In this document: one piece after another, positions 16,197 to 26,800 of the stretch
Layout of the letters: every line of letters starts with the position of its first letter
Numbering within the stretch: the first letter of the stretch is position 1
Position numbers and translations under genes: made by a program
NCBI GenBank assembly: GCA_014801235.1
Contig: JAAVEM010000027.1
Coordinates: 11,569 to 47,467 of the forward strand
DNA: 35,899 bases
Source: Bacteroides sp.
GTDB taxonomy: Bacteria > Bacteroidota > Bacteroidia > Bacteroidales > Muribaculaceae
Reading direction: 5' to 3'
Notes under the pieces: generated by a model
Databases searched by the model: none
Told to the model about the DNA's origin: nothing
The model's input: the letters and a program-made list of their open reading frames with translations, nothing else

Positions 16197-17642
16197 TCAT
16201 GCTTTTTTCTTCGCCTTGCTGCCAAACGTGATGTTCAAACCGAAGTTGACCGACGCATTCAAGTTGCCCACAGGAACAAACTGGGGAGTCACCTTGAATA
16301 TCTGGAAATCGGAGCCGAGGAAGAGGTTCACGCCCTTGGGATGGAAATTGAGAATCCAGCCGAATGATGAACCGAATGAAGAAAGAGCATAGTTGACCGA
16401 CGCGTCAAACCATCCCACCGGAGTTACATTAGCCGAGAGACGAGCCTCGGTCCATGAATAGTGTCCGTTGATGCGCTGAGTGAACAGCAAGCCGCCTTTG
16501 ACCATGCGGGCATAAGGAATGGTGTACATACCGCCCAAGGTGATGGTGGCACCTATGCCCGACACTCTCGAGCCAACCTTGCCTTCACGATGAAATTCCA
16601 CGCTTTCCTCAAACTGGTCGCCAAGGTCGTCAAGCTGCTGGTTAAGTTTTTTATCCTCATAGTCAGGGTCGTCCTTGTCAAGAGCCACGTCATGGAATCC
16701 TTCAAAAGTCCATGATGCCTTGGAAGTCTTCGCATGATGATTGTTGGACCATGACATAAAAGCCAAGTCGGTAACTGCCGCCGAAAGTTCAAGATCGGGG
16801 AGCAGCTGATAGGTGGCTCCGAGATCAAGTCCCATTCCGAAGCCGCTTAGTCCGAACTTGTCATAATCCACATTATCCCAGTCAATGAGAGTGGCTTCGC
16901 TGGGATTGTCAGCCTTGCCTGATTCACCCTTGGTGGGCACTTTAAGACCGGAACCGGCTGCAATATTGAGCTCGCCGTCGGCTTTCACCTCCCAGATTTC
17001 GTTGCTCAGCGTCACGTCCATATTGCTGATGCGAGCATTGACATTGCCCACGCCGAGGAGCACCTTCAACTTTGCTCCGGCACGCAGCTTCTCATCGATT
17101 TGACGCGAATGTCCGAATCCCATCTCAACGATTTCCGACGCCTCGATGCCGAGATTTTTGAAATTATAGTGAGTGTCCTCCTTAGTCTGACCGAGCTTCA
17201 TGAAAGTGAACAGATCCTTAGGCAGCGACAGGCTCATTGATTGGCGCGAGCTCAACGTGAAAGTGTTGTATCCCCCCATTCCGCGGAATCCGAATGAAAG
17301 AATCATCAGGTCAAGATTCTCGTTGATGTGGTTCATTCCCTTTAACTTGCCGAGGAATTTGCCCGATTTCACGTCAGGGCTCATGAAAGTGGTGAGCTCC
17401 CCGTTTTTGGTGGGATACAGGAATGTGCTTAAGCCCACATTGGAGTTTACGGTCACATTCAGGTTGCCGAGCCCGGGAAACGCCACATAGCTGCGTTCAG
17501 GCGCGAACGCCGGGTTTATCATGTGGCGGTAAGTGTAGCCTTCAAGGAAATATCCTGTGCGCAAAGCGTTCTGAGCCGACAGTGTCGTCATGCCGGCAAC
17601 GCCGATAACAACTGCTGATATAAAGGCTTTAATATATTTCAT
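16197..17642 (-). CDS. Outer-membrane beta-barrel protein, DUF5723-like
   Basis: 481 residues with a signal peptide (cleavage after TTLSAQ). The mature N-terminus contains MINPAFAPERSYVAFPGLGNLNV, a pattern I associate with DUF5723 proteins of Bacteroidetes. The rest alternates short amphipathic strands and loops (LGATYQLLPDLELSAAV, MGLDLGA) and ends in FGLNITFGS, consistent with an outer-membrane barrel. The basic KKKA tail is unusual for a barrel end. Function unknown. It follows the lipoprotein gene by 25 nt and probably shares its promoter, so the two may work together at the outer membrane. Confidence 0.6.
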   Translation of the reverse strand: MKYIKAFISAVVIGVAGMTTLSAQNALRTGYFLEGYTYRHMINPAFAPERSYVAFPGLGNLNVTVNSNVGLSTFLYPTKNGELTTFMSPDVKSGKFLGKLKGMNHINENLDLMILSFGFRGMGGYNTFTLSSRQSMSLSLPKDLFTFMKLGQTKEDTHYNFKNLGIEASEIVEMGFGHSRQIDEKLRAGAKLKVLLGVGNVNARISNMDVTLSNEIWEVKADGELNIAAGSGLKVPTKGESGKADNPSEATLIDWDNVDYDKFGLSGFGMGLDLGATYQLLPDLELSAAVTDLAFMSWSNNHHAKTSKASWTFEGFHDVALDKDDPDYEDKKLNQQLDDLGDQFEESVEFHREGKVGSRVSGIGATITLGGMYTIPYARMVKGGLLFTQRINGHYSWTEARLSANVTPVGWFDASVNYALSSFGSSFGWILNFHPKGVNLFLGSDFQIFKVTPQFVPVGNLNASVNFGLNITFGSKAKKKA

Positions 17643-17667
17643 AGCTGATAATTACTTTAGTTGGTGA

Positions 17668-19425
17668 TTAATTGAGATCTATTGTCACTCCCCCTTTGAT
17701 AGTTAAAGAGATGTTGGTGAATTTCATGCTCTGCTGATCATTGAGAGTAGCGCCTGATGTGGGCGATGTGGCATGAAACAGATACTCTATGCCGTCGAGT
17801 CCGTCAAGATTCTTGCCTATGCCTTTCAGCTCTATTGTAAGTTTTGACGTGGCGGGACTGGCGATTGTTCCGCCGCCTATCTCACCGTCGATGTTTACTT
17901 CGACCGTGGCAGAATAGCCTTGCTTGAAGATGGGTGTCACCTCAGGCTTAAGCACCAACGGAATAGTATTTTCAGCTTCAAGGTTGATGACTACCGTGTT
18001 GAAATTGTAGTCCTTGAGGTCCTCGTCCCAACCGTCGTCACTGTCGGAATAGGTGAATCTCAGTTCAGGTCCGAAAGATAGCGGAGCCACCACCTCGTTG
18101 TCGATTTCAAATTCATAGCTCCTGCCAAGTTCAAACACGGCGGGCTGCTGCGCCACTGCGGCGTTGCACTCTATGCGAATCTCGTCGGGAATGACGCGAA
18201 TCACGTTTGACAGTTCGGGAACCACCACGTTTGTCCAGCCGCTGATGCCACCGAGACGCGAAACACATATCTTATTGACACCTGGATTTACCACTATGCG
18301 GTTGTCACCGCCGATTGTCACCGTGCTTCCGCTCACAGGGGCGTTCTCGACATAGCCTGTAAGAGTAGCGTCAACGTCGACAACCACGTTTGAAGTATTG
18401 TTTATCGTCAAGAAGATGCACGGATTGTTTATGTCGAGCACACTATCGTCGCCGCGAAGGAAATCAGGAATATCGGTGATGGCAAACTCGATATTGTCGA
18501 TGTTTATGTCGGGGTTGACAATACCGGTTGCGCTGACAATCTTTGCCGATGAAATTGTCGACTCGGTCACGATTTCAAGCTTAGGCGCTGTGCCGCCAAC
18601 AATGCCTGAAGCGTCGATAGAAAGAGTTCCGGTGGTCTTGATAGGCGCGATGAAATGGAAATTATGGTTTGCGTCAAGACCCTGGGAGCCCAAAACGATT
18701 CTGGATATCTTCACCGGCAAAGTGAATCCTGCGGCAGAAACCGCTTTATCGGCAGTAAACACTATCGAATGGTTATCGCGCACTTCACAGTAATCGGCAG
18801 CTGTCGCAAGCTCAACGGTGAAAGCGGGGTCGAAATCTATCGTAAAGCCACTTTCTATCACCAGATCGCCATTATAATTAGTGGCGAGGAAGCTCAAGCC
18901 GAAATAAAGGCTGATGTCGGTGGTAACCTCCGAGATGCTGACTATAGCCGGATCTATATTATCTTCCGAAAGATTCACGGAGTTGTCAAATGGAGGAAGC
19001 CCGCGGTCCCATTCAGAATCAGCGGCATTGTCGCCGATAATCACTTTAAGTTTTCCTCCCGGAACCTGTATGTCCGAAGGTATTACCGGAAAATTCACTT
19101 CGTCGACATAGCGGTTGCCGTTCAACTGGCTGAGGTTCACCTCATCAATCTTAAAAGTGGAAGAAGTGGGGTCGCCCGCCACTCTCAGCGCGTAATCCCC
19201 GTTAGCGTCAGGCTTTATTGAAGAATCATCGTCAAGATCAAGAATTTTCGCCAGTGTGTAGTTTGAAGTGCTGCTTGACGGAATGGTGAGCATATTTCCT
19301 CCCACTCCAACAGTCATGTCAATATCTTTATCAAGATCATAATCATCGTCGACACAACCTTGAACAACACCTCCAAGCAACAATAACGAGCCCCACACGG
19401 CACCTCTGCAAAATAATTTATTCAT
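17668..19425 (-). CDS. Large surface or periplasmic lipoprotein, unknown function
   Basis: 585 residues. Signal peptide with lipobox VVQGC (Cys24), followed by an acidic patch (VDDDYDLDKDIDM) like the export signals seen after the lipidated Cys in surface lipoproteins of Bacteroidetes. The remainder is rich in beta-strand patterns and poor in Cys, with several Ig-like repeats suggested by alternating VxVxV segments. No family recognised. Its partner gene (16197-17642) encodes a predicted outer-membrane barrel 25 nt downstream. Confidence 0.6.
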   Translation of the reverse strand: MNKLFCRGAVWGSLLLLGGVVQGCVDDDYDLDKDIDMTVGVGGNMLTIPSSSTSNYTLAKILDLDDDSSIKPDANGDYALRVAGDPTSSTFKIDEVNLSQLNGNRYVDEVNFPVIPSDIQVPGGKLKVIIGDNAADSEWDRGLPPFDNSVNLSEDNIDPAIVSISEVTTDISLYFGLSFLATNYNGDLVIESGFTIDFDPAFTVELATAADYCEVRDNHSIVFTADKAVSAAGFTLPVKISRIVLGSQGLDANHNFHFIAPIKTTGTLSIDASGIVGGTAPKLEIVTESTISSAKIVSATGIVNPDINIDNIEFAITDIPDFLRGDDSVLDINNPCIFLTINNTSNVVVDVDATLTGYVENAPVSGSTVTIGGDNRIVVNPGVNKICVSRLGGISGWTNVVVPELSNVIRVIPDEIRIECNAAVAQQPAVFELGRSYEFEIDNEVVAPLSFGPELRFTYSDSDDGWDEDLKDYNFNTVVINLEAENTIPLVLKPEVTPIFKQGYSATVEVNIDGEIGGGTIASPATSKLTIELKGIGKNLDGLDGIEYLFHATSPTSGATLNDQQSMKFTNISLTIKGGVTIDLN

Positions 19426-19457
19426 AGATGTGGTTTATAATTTAAGTGTTTCGCTCG

Positions 19458-19465
19458 CAAAGGTA
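19458..19465 (-). promoter_or_regulatory. -7 element before the lipoprotein gene
   Basis: Minus strand TACCTTTG matches TAnnTTTG. No clear -33 element at the usual distance. Predicted start ~25 nt before the ATG at 19425. Confidence 0.45.
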
Positions 19466-19548
19466 TAAAAAAATTTAATAAAAGTATATTACGCTTAAGG
19501 AAATAATTAATAATTCGTAAATTTACACCTCAAAAACAATACACATTC

Positions 19549-20553
19549 ATGAAATATCTGTCAAAAATACTAATATTCGGCTTAATAGCTTCAATCTTTG
19601 CCTCATGCGACAACGTGAAACCGTTTCGCTCTCTGCAAGGTATGGTGTGGAACACAATGTATCACATCACCTATTCATCCAATGTCCCCCTCGACGACTC
19701 AATCCAATTAGTGATGAGGCAGGTGGAGCAATCGCTTTCAGTGTTCAACGACTCCTCGATAGTGAGCCGCATAAATCGCGGAGATTCAATCGAGGTAGAC
19801 TCGCTGTTTGAAAAAGTGTTTGTCGAATCCCAACGCATAAATCTCCTGAGCAACGGAGCGTTCGACCCGACAGTGGGACCGCTCGTGGAATTATGGGGTT
19901 TCGGGAAAAACAAAGATGTGCCGACCACCCCCGACGCCGCCACGATCGACTCGGTAAGAGAATCGGTGGGCATCATGGAATGCTCGGTCGACAACGGGAT
20001 TGTGACCAAGAAATCAGCCGACACAAGATTCAATTTCAGCGCCATCGCCAAGGGATATGGCTGCGACATGATTGCCGACATGATGCGACGCAACGGAGTA
20101 AAGAGCTACATGGTGGAGATTGGCGGCGAAATCGCCCTAAACGGCAAGAGCCCCCACGGGGGAATGTGGCGCATAATGGTTGACGCACCCATCGAAGACA
20201 ACGACTCGATAATCCACGAACAGATGGCGGTCATCGAAGTCGATTCATGCGGCATAGCCACCTCGGGCAATTACCGAAACTACCACATTGTTGACGGCAA
20301 CGTGATGGGACACTCCATCGACCCGTTCACGGGACGCCCGGCTATAACCACTATTCTTTCGGCAACGGTCATCGCTCCGCAGTGTGTCACCGCCGACGCG
20401 CTCGCCACCGCCTGCATGATCATGCCGCTCTGCGACGCAGTGGCGATGATTGAGAAAATCCCCGGGGCATCGGCTCTGTTCGTGACTGCCGACACCGACA
20501 ACAAGTGGGCGCTCCACACCACTTCACGCTTCCCCAAGATATTAAAAAATTAG
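19549..20553 (+). CDS. apbE: FAD:protein FMN transferase, lipoprotein
   Basis: 334 residues. Lipobox FASC (Cys20) anchors it to an envelope membrane. The family attaches FMN covalently to Thr/Ser of exported or membrane flavoproteins such as Nqr and Rnf subunits, using Mg2+. Visible motifs are FNDSSIVSRIN, GAFDPTVGPLVELWGFG, FNFSAIAKGYGCDMIA, MVEIGGEIALNG, HSIDPFTGRPA and the metal-site region TADALATACM. No flavoprotein target gene is in the window. It is divergent from the lipoprotein gene at 19425, with a 123-nt shared upstream region. Confidence 0.92.
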   Translation: MKYLSKILIFGLIASIFASCDNVKPFRSLQGMVWNTMYHITYSSNVPLDDSIQLVMRQVEQSLSVFNDSSIVSRINRGDSIEVDSLFEKVFVESQRINLLSNGAFDPTVGPLVELWGFGKNKDVPTTPDAATIDSVRESVGIMECSVDNGIVTKKSADTRFNFSAIAKGYGCDMIADMMRRNGVKSYMVEIGGEIALNGKSPHGGMWRIMVDAPIEDNDSIIHEQMAVIEVDSCGIATSGNYRNYHIVDGNVMGHSIDPFTGRPAITTILSATVIAPQCVTADALATACMIMPLCDAVAMIEKIPGASALFVTADTDNKWALHTTSRFPKILKN

Positions 20554-20585
20554 CCCGATCGGTCTTTTGCGACCAACCGGGCTAA
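20541..20585 (-). terminator. Terminator between apbE and pgi
   Basis: TTAGCCCG pairs with CGGGCTAA and inner GGTC with GACC (20550-20585). On the minus strand it is followed by ATTTTTTAAT, serving pgi. On the plus strand the tail is weak, so it may also slow apbE transcription but less clearly. Confidence 0.75.
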
Positions 20586-20613
20586 CCCTTAGCCTGTTTT
20601 CAAAGGCTGTTTC

Positions 20614-21963
20614 TTATTTCAATTTTGCCTGAATTTCCTTGGTTGCCTCCTCGTAGCCGGGCTTTTCAAGAAGAGCGAACATATTCTTCTTGTAAGCTTC
20701 GACGCCGGGCTGATTAAACGGATTCACGTCAAGGATGTAGCCTGAGATACCGCAAGCGAGCTCAAAGAAGTAGATGAGCTGACCGAGATACTCCTCGTTC
20801 AATTCAGGAAGAGTGATGCGGATATTGGGCACGCCGCCGTCAACGTGAGCGATGCGGGTTCCGAGTTCAGCCATCTTGTTGACCTCATCCACTCTCTTGC
20901 CGGCGATATAATTAAGTCCGTCAAGGTTAGCTTCATCCTGAGGAATTTCAACTTTATGCTTAGGAGCCTCAACCGAGATAACGGTTTCAAAGATTGTGCG
21001 CTCGCCATCCTGAATCCACTGACCCATTGAGTGAAGGTCGGTCGAGAAGTCGACAGCCGCAGGGAAAATGCCCTTCTTGTCCTTACCCTCGCTCTCGCCA
21101 TAAAGCTGTTTCCACCATTCGCCGAAGTAATGGAGCTTGGGATGGTAGTTCACGAGAATTTCAGTCTTCTTGCCTGCGCGGTAAAGAAGGTTGCGGGTTG
21201 CGGCATATAGCTCGCAGATGTTGTCGTCGCTCGCAGTGAGGGTGTCATGCTGCATGTCGAGAGCGCCCTTCACAAGCTGCTTGATGTCAAAGCCGGCAAC
21301 AGCGATAGGAAGAAGACCCACTGGAGTCAGCACTGAGAAACGTCCGCCCACATTGTCGTCGATGACGAAAGTCTTGTAGCCCTCCTCGGTGGCAAGTTGG
21401 CGTAGAGCGCCCTTCTTGGCGTCGGTGATGGCGACGATGCGCTTGCAAGCCTCAGCCTTGCCGAGCTGGCGCTCAAGCTGCTCCTTGAGAAGGCGGAAAG
21501 CGATAGCGGGCTCGGTAGTGGTTCCTGACTTGGAAATCACGATGATACCGAATTTCTTATCCTTGAGGAAGTTTTGCAATTCCGAAAGATAGTCTTCGCC
21601 AATATTCTGACCGGCAAAAAGAATTTTGGGAGCTCCGGGCTGAACCGGCTTATAATATTCAAATGAGTCGCTCAACGCCTCGATGACAGCCTTAGCTCCG
21701 AGATAAGAACCGCCGATGCCGATCGAGATAACATAGTCGCAGGTGTTGCGCAAGTCATTTGCCACTGCGATAATTTCGTCAAGGTCATGCATGGGAGTGC
21801 GTTCGGGAAGATCGAGCCAGCCGAGAAAATCATTTCCGGCGCCTGTTCCTGATTTAAGTTTTTCAAGAGCCGGAACGGCTGCTGACTGCTCAAGAGCATG
21901 AACATCATCCAGCGAAATCACAGAGAGAGCTGAATTGATGTCTACTTGAATTTTTTTCTTCAT
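20614..21963 (-). CDS. pgi: Glucose-6-phosphate isomerase
   Basis: 449 residues, the short bacterial form. Interconverts glucose 6-phosphate and fructose 6-phosphate in glycolysis. Visible: [20 protein letters not shown] (phosphate-binding), [33 protein letters not shown] (the PGI signature), the substrate region [17 protein letters not shown], and [16 protein letters not shown] near the C-terminus with its active Lys. It follows gpsA by 43 nt at the end of a lysS-gpsA-pgi operon and is followed by a terminator. Confidence 0.95.
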   Translation of the reverse strand: MKKKIQVDINSALSVISLDDVHALEQSAAVPALEKLKSGTGAGNDFLGWLDLPERTPMHDLDEIIAVANDLRNTCDYVISIGIGGSYLGAKAVIEALSDSFEYYKPVQPGAPKILFAGQNIGEDYLSELQNFLKDKKFGIIVISKSGTTTEPAIAFRLLKEQLERQLGKAEACKRIVAITDAKKGALRQLATEEGYKTFVIDDNVGGRFSVLTPVGLLPIAVAGFDIKQLVKGALDMQHDTLTASDDNICELYAATRNLLYRAGKKTEILVNYHPKLHYFGEWWKQLYGESEGKDKKGIFPAAVDFSTDLHSMGQWIQDGERTIFETVISVEAPKHKVEIPQDEANLDGLNYIAGKRVDEVNKMAELGTRIAHVDGGVPNIRITLPELNEEYLGQLIYFFELACGISGYILDVNPFNQPGVEAYKKNMFALLEKPGYEEATKEIQAKLK

Positions 21964-22006
21964 ATCTAAGTTTTTTAGTGATTGTATGGTATTATTTTGC
22001 TATTGG

Positions 22007-23008
22007 TTATTCAAACTCGTTGCTCATCCGCTCGATTGTGCGGGCTATCGGGCACTTGCAGTAAAGAGTGTCATACACGCTGTCAAGAATGGGCATTCTC
22101 ACCCGGTACTTCTCGTTTATTTCGTGCATGCACTTTGTGCCGTAGTAGCCCTCGGCTACCATCTCCATCTCCATCATAGCTCTTTTGACCGATATGCCTC
22201 TGCCTATCATGGTGCCGAAATTATGGTTGCGCGAAAAGCGCGAATAAGAGGTCACAAGCAGGTCTCCGAGATACACCGAGTCGCTTATGCACCTTTGACC
22301 CGGCACCACAGCGCCGATGAAGCGCGCCATCTCGCGGATGGAGTTGGATATCAGAATCGCCTGATAATTGTCGCCGCCCTTGAATCCGTGAACCATTCCC
22401 GACGCGATCGCATAGACATTTTTAAGCACTCCGGCATATTCTATTCCGCGCACGTCGGTCGACAACAGCGTCTTCATCTTCTTGCCGTTAAGCAAGTCGG
22501 CAAACCGGCGGGCGTTCTCTATATCCTGACACGCCACGGTCAGATAGCTCAGTCGCCCGAGAGCTACCTCCTCGGCATGACAGGGACCCGACACGACGAT
22601 AACATTATCGGCTTTCACATTCCACTTCATTTCGAGATAATCGCTGATAAGCTCGTTTTCATCAGGAATGATGCCCTTCGTGGCGACAACCACCGTCTTG
22701 CCCGAAATATCGGTGTCAAGTTTGGCGAGATGATCTTTAAAATAAGGCGACGGCATCGCCATCAACAGAGTGTCGGCTTGGCGGCAAGCCTCGTTGATGT
22801 CGCTGTAGAAGCGTATGCGGTCAATGGGAAATTCCACATCCGAGAGATAAGCGGGGTTATGCCCGAGACGCTTGAATTCTTCAATTCGGTCGTCACGGCG
22901 CATATACCAGATTATCTCGCTGCAATTGTACAGGAGAATCTTGGCAAGGGCGGTTGCCCATGAGCCGCCGCCCATTACAGCTATTTTTCTTCCACCGCAG
23001 CTATCCAT
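22007..23008 (-). CDS. gpsA: NAD(P)-dependent glycerol-3-phosphate dehydrogenase
   Basis: 333 residues. Reduces dihydroxyacetone phosphate to sn-glycerol 3-phosphate for phospholipid synthesis. Nucleotide-binding motif [17 protein letters not shown] at the N-terminus; [14 protein letters not shown] and the active-site Lys region [16 protein letters not shown], then [17 protein letters not shown]. The start at 23008 lies 28 nt inside the lysS 3' end; later ATG codons would cut into the Rossmann motif, so the overlap is real. This implies coupled translation with lysS. Confidence 0.93.
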   Translation of the reverse strand: MDSCGGRKIAVMGGGSWATALAKILLYNCSEIIWYMRRDDRIEEFKRLGHNPAYLSDVEFPIDRIRFYSDINEACRQADTLLMAMPSPYFKDHLAKLDTDISGKTVVVATKGIIPDENELISDYLEMKWNVKADNVIVVSGPCHAEEVALGRLSYLTVACQDIENARRFADLLNGKKMKTLLSTDVRGIEYAGVLKNVYAIASGMVHGFKGGDNYQAILISNSIREMARFIGAVVPGQRCISDSVYLGDLLVTSYSRFSRNHNFGTMIGRGISVKRAMMEMEMVAEGYYGTKCMHEINEKYRVRMPILDSVYDTLYCKCPIARTIERMSNEFE

Positions 23009-24714
23009 GCCTTTATATCTTCCTGTGTGGGATTTTTAAGTTCAAGTTTAAATTTCTTGTTCAAACCGCAAAGGTCCTGGAAAAGTTTTCCGGGGTTAGC
23101 GCCGGCAAGCTGCGCCACGGTCATGAAGCCCGCCTTCTGCAGCGGAGCCACCCATTCCTCAGGCACGCCGATTGCAGTGTAAGCCTCAGCCTTGTCTCGC
23201 TGCTGAACCTTCTCAGGACGCATCTGCGGGAAGAGAAGCACCTCCTGGATGGTGGTCTGACCGGTCATGAGCATGACAAGACGGTCCATTCCGATACCCA
23301 TTCCCGATGTGGGGGGCATTCCATATTCAAGAGCGCGGATGAAGTCCTTGTCGATAATCATAGCCTCGTCGTCGCCCTTCTCGGCAAGACGCATCTGCTC
23401 AACAAAGCGCTCATACTGGTCGATGGGGTCGTTAAGCTCAGAGTAAGCGTTGGCAAGCTCTTTTCCGTTCACCATTAGCTCAAAACGCTCGGTCAGCTCG
23501 GGATTGTTGCGGTGACGCTTGGTCAAAGGCGACATCTCGATAGGATAGTCAATGATGAAAGTGGGCTGGATGTAATTGCCCTCACACTTTTCACCGAATA
23601 TCTCATCGATAAGCTTGCCCTTACCCATTGTCTCGTCGACCTCGATTCCAAGACCGGTTGCCACTTCGCGAAGCTGGGTCTCGTCCATGCCTGTGATGTC
23701 GATGCCGGTGTGCTCCTTGATAGCGTCGATCATAGTGATGCGCTTGAACGGAGCCTTGAAGCTGATGGTATTGTCGCCGACCTTGACCTCGGTGGTGCCG
23801 TTCACTTCAAGACAGATGCGCTCAAGCATCTTCTCGGTGAAATCCATCATCCAGTTATAGTCCTTGTAGGAAACATAGATTTCCATGCAGGTAAATTCAG
23901 GATTGTGGGTGCGGTCCATACCCTCGTTGCGGAAGTTCTTAGAGAACTCATAGACACCCTCGAAACCACCCACGATAAGACGCTTCAGATAAAGCTCGTC
24001 GGCGATGCGCAGATAAAGCGGAATGTCGAGCGCGTTATGATGGGTGATGAACGGGCGCGCCGCAGCTCCTCCCGGTATTGACTGAAGGATAGGGGTCTCC
24101 ACCTCCATGTAGCCATGCTCGTTGAAATAATTGCGCATGGAATTGAACACCTTGGTGCGCTTGATAAAGATGTCCTTCACCTTGTCGTTGACCACAAGGT
24201 CGACGTAGCGGCGACGGTAGCGGAGCTCCGGATCATCAAAAGCGTCATAGGTCACACCGTCCTTAACCTTCACGATGGGAAGCGGACGCAGCGACTTGCC
24301 GAGAACGGTGAGTTCCTCGGCATGCACGGAAATTTCGCCTGTCTGGGTGCGGAACACATATCCTTTAACCCCCACGAAATCTCCTATATCAAGCAGTTTC
24401 TTGAACACGACGTTGTATAAATCCTTATTTTCACCGGGACAAAGTTCGTCACGGCTTATATACACCTGGATGCGTCCGCATGAATCCTGAAGCTCCATGA
24501 ATGAAGCCTTGCCCATGATGCGGCGGCTCATGATTCTGCCCGCCACACACACCTGGCGGCGCGGAGCGTCGTCACTGAAATTCTCTTTAATTTCGGTGGT
24601 ATGGGCGTCTACCGGATAAAGGGCGGCAGGATAAGGATCAATGCCCATTTTGCGCATTTCGTCGAGACTGCCTCGACGCACTATCTCTTGTTCACTTAGT
24701 TCAAGTAGGTTCAT
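22981..24714 (-). CDS. lysS: Lysyl-tRNA synthetase, class II
   Basis: 577 residues. OB-fold anticodon-binding domain (~55-140), class II motif 2 ([20 protein letters not shown]) and motif 3 ([26 protein letters not shown]). After motif 3 it carries ~70 extra residues (from about [12 protein letters not shown]) with a helix-hairpin-helix-like run ([20 protein letters not shown]); bacterial LysS is usually ~500 residues. From memory such an extension occurs in other Bacteroidetes LysS. First gene of lysS-gpsA-pgi; a -7 element sits at 24742-24749. Confidence 0.95.
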   Translation of the reverse strand: MNLLELSEQEIVRRGSLDEMRKMGIDPYPAALYPVDAHTTEIKENFSDDAPRRQVCVAGRIMSRRIMGKASFMELQDSCGRIQVYISRDELCPGENKDLYNVVFKKLLDIGDFVGVKGYVFRTQTGEISVHAEELTVLGKSLRPLPIVKVKDGVTYDAFDDPELRYRRRYVDLVVNDKVKDIFIKRTKVFNSMRNYFNEHGYMEVETPILQSIPGGAAARPFITHHNALDIPLYLRIADELYLKRLIVGGFEGVYEFSKNFRNEGMDRTHNPEFTCMEIYVSYKDYNWMMDFTEKMLERICLEVNGTTEVKVGDNTISFKAPFKRITMIDAIKEHTGIDITGMDETQLREVATGLGIEVDETMGKGKLIDEIFGEKCEGNYIQPTFIIDYPIEMSPLTKRHRNNPELTERFELMVNGKELANAYSELNDPIDQYERFVEQMRLAEKGDDEAMIIDKDFIRALEYGMPPTSGMGIGMDRLVMLMTGQTTIQEVLLFPQMRPEKVQQRDKAEAYTAIGVPEEWVAPLQKAGFMTVAQLAGANPGKLFQDLCGLNKKFKLELKNPTQEDIKAWIAAVEEK

Positions 24715-24741
24715 ATCTATCGCAATTTATCAAAATCTTCG

Positions 24742-24749
24742 CAAATGTA
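24742..24749 (-). promoter_or_regulatory. -7 element before lysS
   Basis: Minus strand TACATTTG, ~27 nt upstream of the lysS ATG. No convincing -33 element. Confidence 0.4.
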
Positions 24750-24847
24750 CAATTTTTAAGCCACTTTTCCATTATTTCTGCCCTCAAAACGCCTAAAAAT
24801 CATGGAAAAATAAGCGCCTCGCCGCGGGAAAACGACTCTCCCGCCGT

Positions 24848-24884
24848 AAAAAATCATCCCCGAAGCGCTATCGCCTCGGGGATG
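24848..24884 (-). terminator. Terminator of the yqeY-serS operon
   Basis: CATCCCCGA and TCGGGGATG flank an inner GCG/CGC stem (24855-24884). On the minus strand it is followed by ATTTTTTAC. It is ~47 nt after the serS stop. Confidence 0.8.
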
Positions 24885-24930
24885 AAACTTATTCCACACC
24901 CACTGAAAAGCGGGTTAACACTGCTATTTA

Positions 24931-26202
24931 TCAGTCGATAATATCAAATCCGGTGTACTTGCGGAGCACTTCGGGCACTACGATTCCCTTGTCGGTCTGA
25001 TAATTCTCGAGGATAGCCGCCATGATGCGCGGAAGCGCGAGAGCCGAGCCGTTGAGAGTGTGACACAAGCGGGTCTTCTTGTCTTCTCCGCGGTAACGGC
25101 ACTTAAGGCGGTTTGCCTGATAGGTCTCAAAATTAGACACCGACGAAACTTCGAGCCAACGCTCCTGCGCTGCCGAATAAACCTCGAAGTCAAATGTGAT
25201 TGCCGAGGTGAACGACATGTCACCGCCGCAAAGACGCAGGATGTGCCAGGGCAATCCGAGTTTTTCAAGCAGACCCTGGACATGGTCCTTCATCTCTTCA
25301 AGAGCGGCATAGGAATTTTCGGGCTTCTCGATGCGCACGATTTCCACCTTGTCAAACTGATGCAGACGGTTGAGACCGCGCACGTCCTTGCCATAGCTTC
25401 CTGCCTCGCGGCGGAAACAAGCCGAGTAAGCGCAGTTTTTCACCGGAAGCTGCGAGTCGTTTAGAATCACGTCGCGGTAAATATTGGTGACGGGAACCTC
25501 GGCTGTGGGAATGAGATAGAGGTTGTCTTCGTTCACATAGTACATCTGACCCTCTTTGTCGGGAAGCTGACCTGTGCCGTAGCCCGATGCTTCGTTGACA
25601 ACATAGGGGGGCTGTATTTCAATATAGCCGGCTTTGCCTGCCTCATCGAGGAAGAACTGGATAAGAGCGCGCTGCAAGCGGGCGCCTTTTCCTATATAAA
25701 CCGGGAAACCGGCTCCGGTGATCTTAACGCCCAGGTCAAAGTCTATGATATTGTATTTCTTTGCAAGATCCCAGTGAGGGAGAGCGTTTTCAGGAAGCGC
25801 GGGCATCGGTCCGCCGGTCTTTTCAACCACATTGTCGGCAGCTGTTTTCCCTTCGGGAACCATCTGGCACGGCACATTAGGAATGGTGAGCAGAATGTTG
25901 CGTATCTCGGTTTCCGTGCGCGCAACTTCGTCGGCTATCGCCTTTTGTTCCTCTTTCAGCGCGGCAACGGTAGCCTTGATTTTCTCAGCTCCCTCTTTGT
26001 CGCCCTCTTTCATCAATTTGCCTATAGAAGCGGCGAGTTTATTCAGTTCCGCCGCCTTAGTATCGCTTGACAGCTGAGCCTGGCGGCGTTTTGTGTCAAG
26101 GTCAAGAATCTGTTCAATCGCTTCCTTGCCGTCGAAACCTTTGACAGCAAGACGCTCAACTATGTGTTGAGGATTTTCTTTGATTTGTTGTATTGTAAGC
26201 AT
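24931..26202 (-). CDS. serS: Seryl-tRNA synthetase
   Basis: 423 residues. N-terminal antiparallel coiled-coil arm (~25-105) that contacts tRNA-Ser, then the class II core with motif 2 (FRREAGSYGKDVRGLNRLHQF) and motif 3 (GSALALPRIMAAILENYQ). Full length for the family. It lies 10 nt after yqeY, with which it forms an operon, and ends before a strong terminator. Confidence 0.95.
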   Translation of the reverse strand: MLTIQQIKENPQHIVERLAVKGFDGKEAIEQILDLDTKRRQAQLSSDTKAAELNKLAASIGKLMKEGDKEGAEKIKATVAALKEEQKAIADEVARTETEIRNILLTIPNVPCQMVPEGKTAADNVVEKTGGPMPALPENALPHWDLAKKYNIIDFDLGVKITGAGFPVYIGKGARLQRALIQFFLDEAGKAGYIEIQPPYVVNEASGYGTGQLPDKEGQMYYVNEDNLYLIPTAEVPVTNIYRDVILNDSQLPVKNCAYSACFRREAGSYGKDVRGLNRLHQFDKVEIVRIEKPENSYAALEEMKDHVQGLLEKLGLPWHILRLCGGDMSFTSAITFDFEVYSAAQERWLEVSSVSNFETYQANRLKCRYRGEDKKTRLCHTLNGSALALPRIMAAILENYQTDKGIVVPEVLRKYTGFDIID

Positions 26203-26212
26203 CTTTTCCTAC

Positions 26213-26662
26213 TTATGCTAATAATTCTTTAACTTTTGCAGAAATAGCCTTCCCCTCGGCGCGTCCGGCAAGCTCCTTGGAAGCCACGCCCATCACTTTG
26301 CCCATCTCCTTTGCCGAAGTGGCTCCAACGCGGGCAATGATGGCTTTAAGCTCGGCGGTAAGCTCCTCCTCGGTCAACTGCTTGGGAAGATACTCCTCGA
26401 TGATAGCAGCCTGGGCAAGCTCTTCGGCGGCAAGCTCAGGACGGTTCTGTCCCTCATAAATCTGGGCGCTCTCCTTGCGCTGCTTCACCATCTTCACGAG
26501 AATCTTTGTCGCTGTGTCGTTGCTGAGATTGCCGTCAGCTCCGGGAGCTGTCTTAGCCTCAAGAAACTCTTTTTTCACACCTCTTAAAGTGTCAAGACGC
26601 ACACGGTCTTTGGCAAGCATTGCCGATTTGATATCGGCGCTGATCTGGTCAAACAATTCCAT
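26213..26662 (-). CDS. GatB/YqeY domain protein
   Basis: 149 residues, entirely the YqeY-type fold: an N-terminal helical part (SADIKSAMLAKDRVRLDTLRGVKKEF) and a C-terminal helical tail domain (GATSAKEMGKVMGVASKELAGRAEGKAISAKVKELL). The tail resembles the tRNA-binding C-terminus of GatB. The family is widespread and linked to tRNA metabolism, with no firm activity. The pairing with serS, 10 nt downstream, fits a translation role. Confidence 0.88.
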   Translation of the reverse strand: MELFDQISADIKSAMLAKDRVRLDTLRGVKKEFLEAKTAPGADGNLSNDTATKILVKMVKQRKESAQIYEGQNRPELAAEELAQAAIIEEYLPKQLTEEELTAELKAIIARVGATSAKEMGKVMGVASKELAGRAEGKAISAKVKELLA

Positions 26663-26683
26663 TGTTTTGTCATTTATTTTCTG

Positions 26684-26775
26684 CGAAATTACAAATAATT
26701 ATGCAAATTAACTGACAATCGTCCCAAAAATGCGCCATTAAAATGCGCCCACATGGACTGAATTTGTTAAATTTG
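26684..26775. promoter_or_regulatory. Divergent promoter region between yqeY (-) and aroK (+)
   Basis: Minus strand TAATTTCG at 26691-26684 (~22 nt before yqeY) and plus strand TAAATTTG at 26768-26775 (~26 nt before aroK). Both match the -7 consensus well enough; the -33 elements are unclear. Confidence 0.4.
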
Positions 26776-26800
26776 CATCTCTTAGACAATTTTGACGGCT

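Noticed and set aside
21986-22963. 325-residue plus-strand ORF opposite gpsA
   Set aside because: Antisense shadow of gpsA, whose motifs are clear; no promoter or homology on the plus strand.
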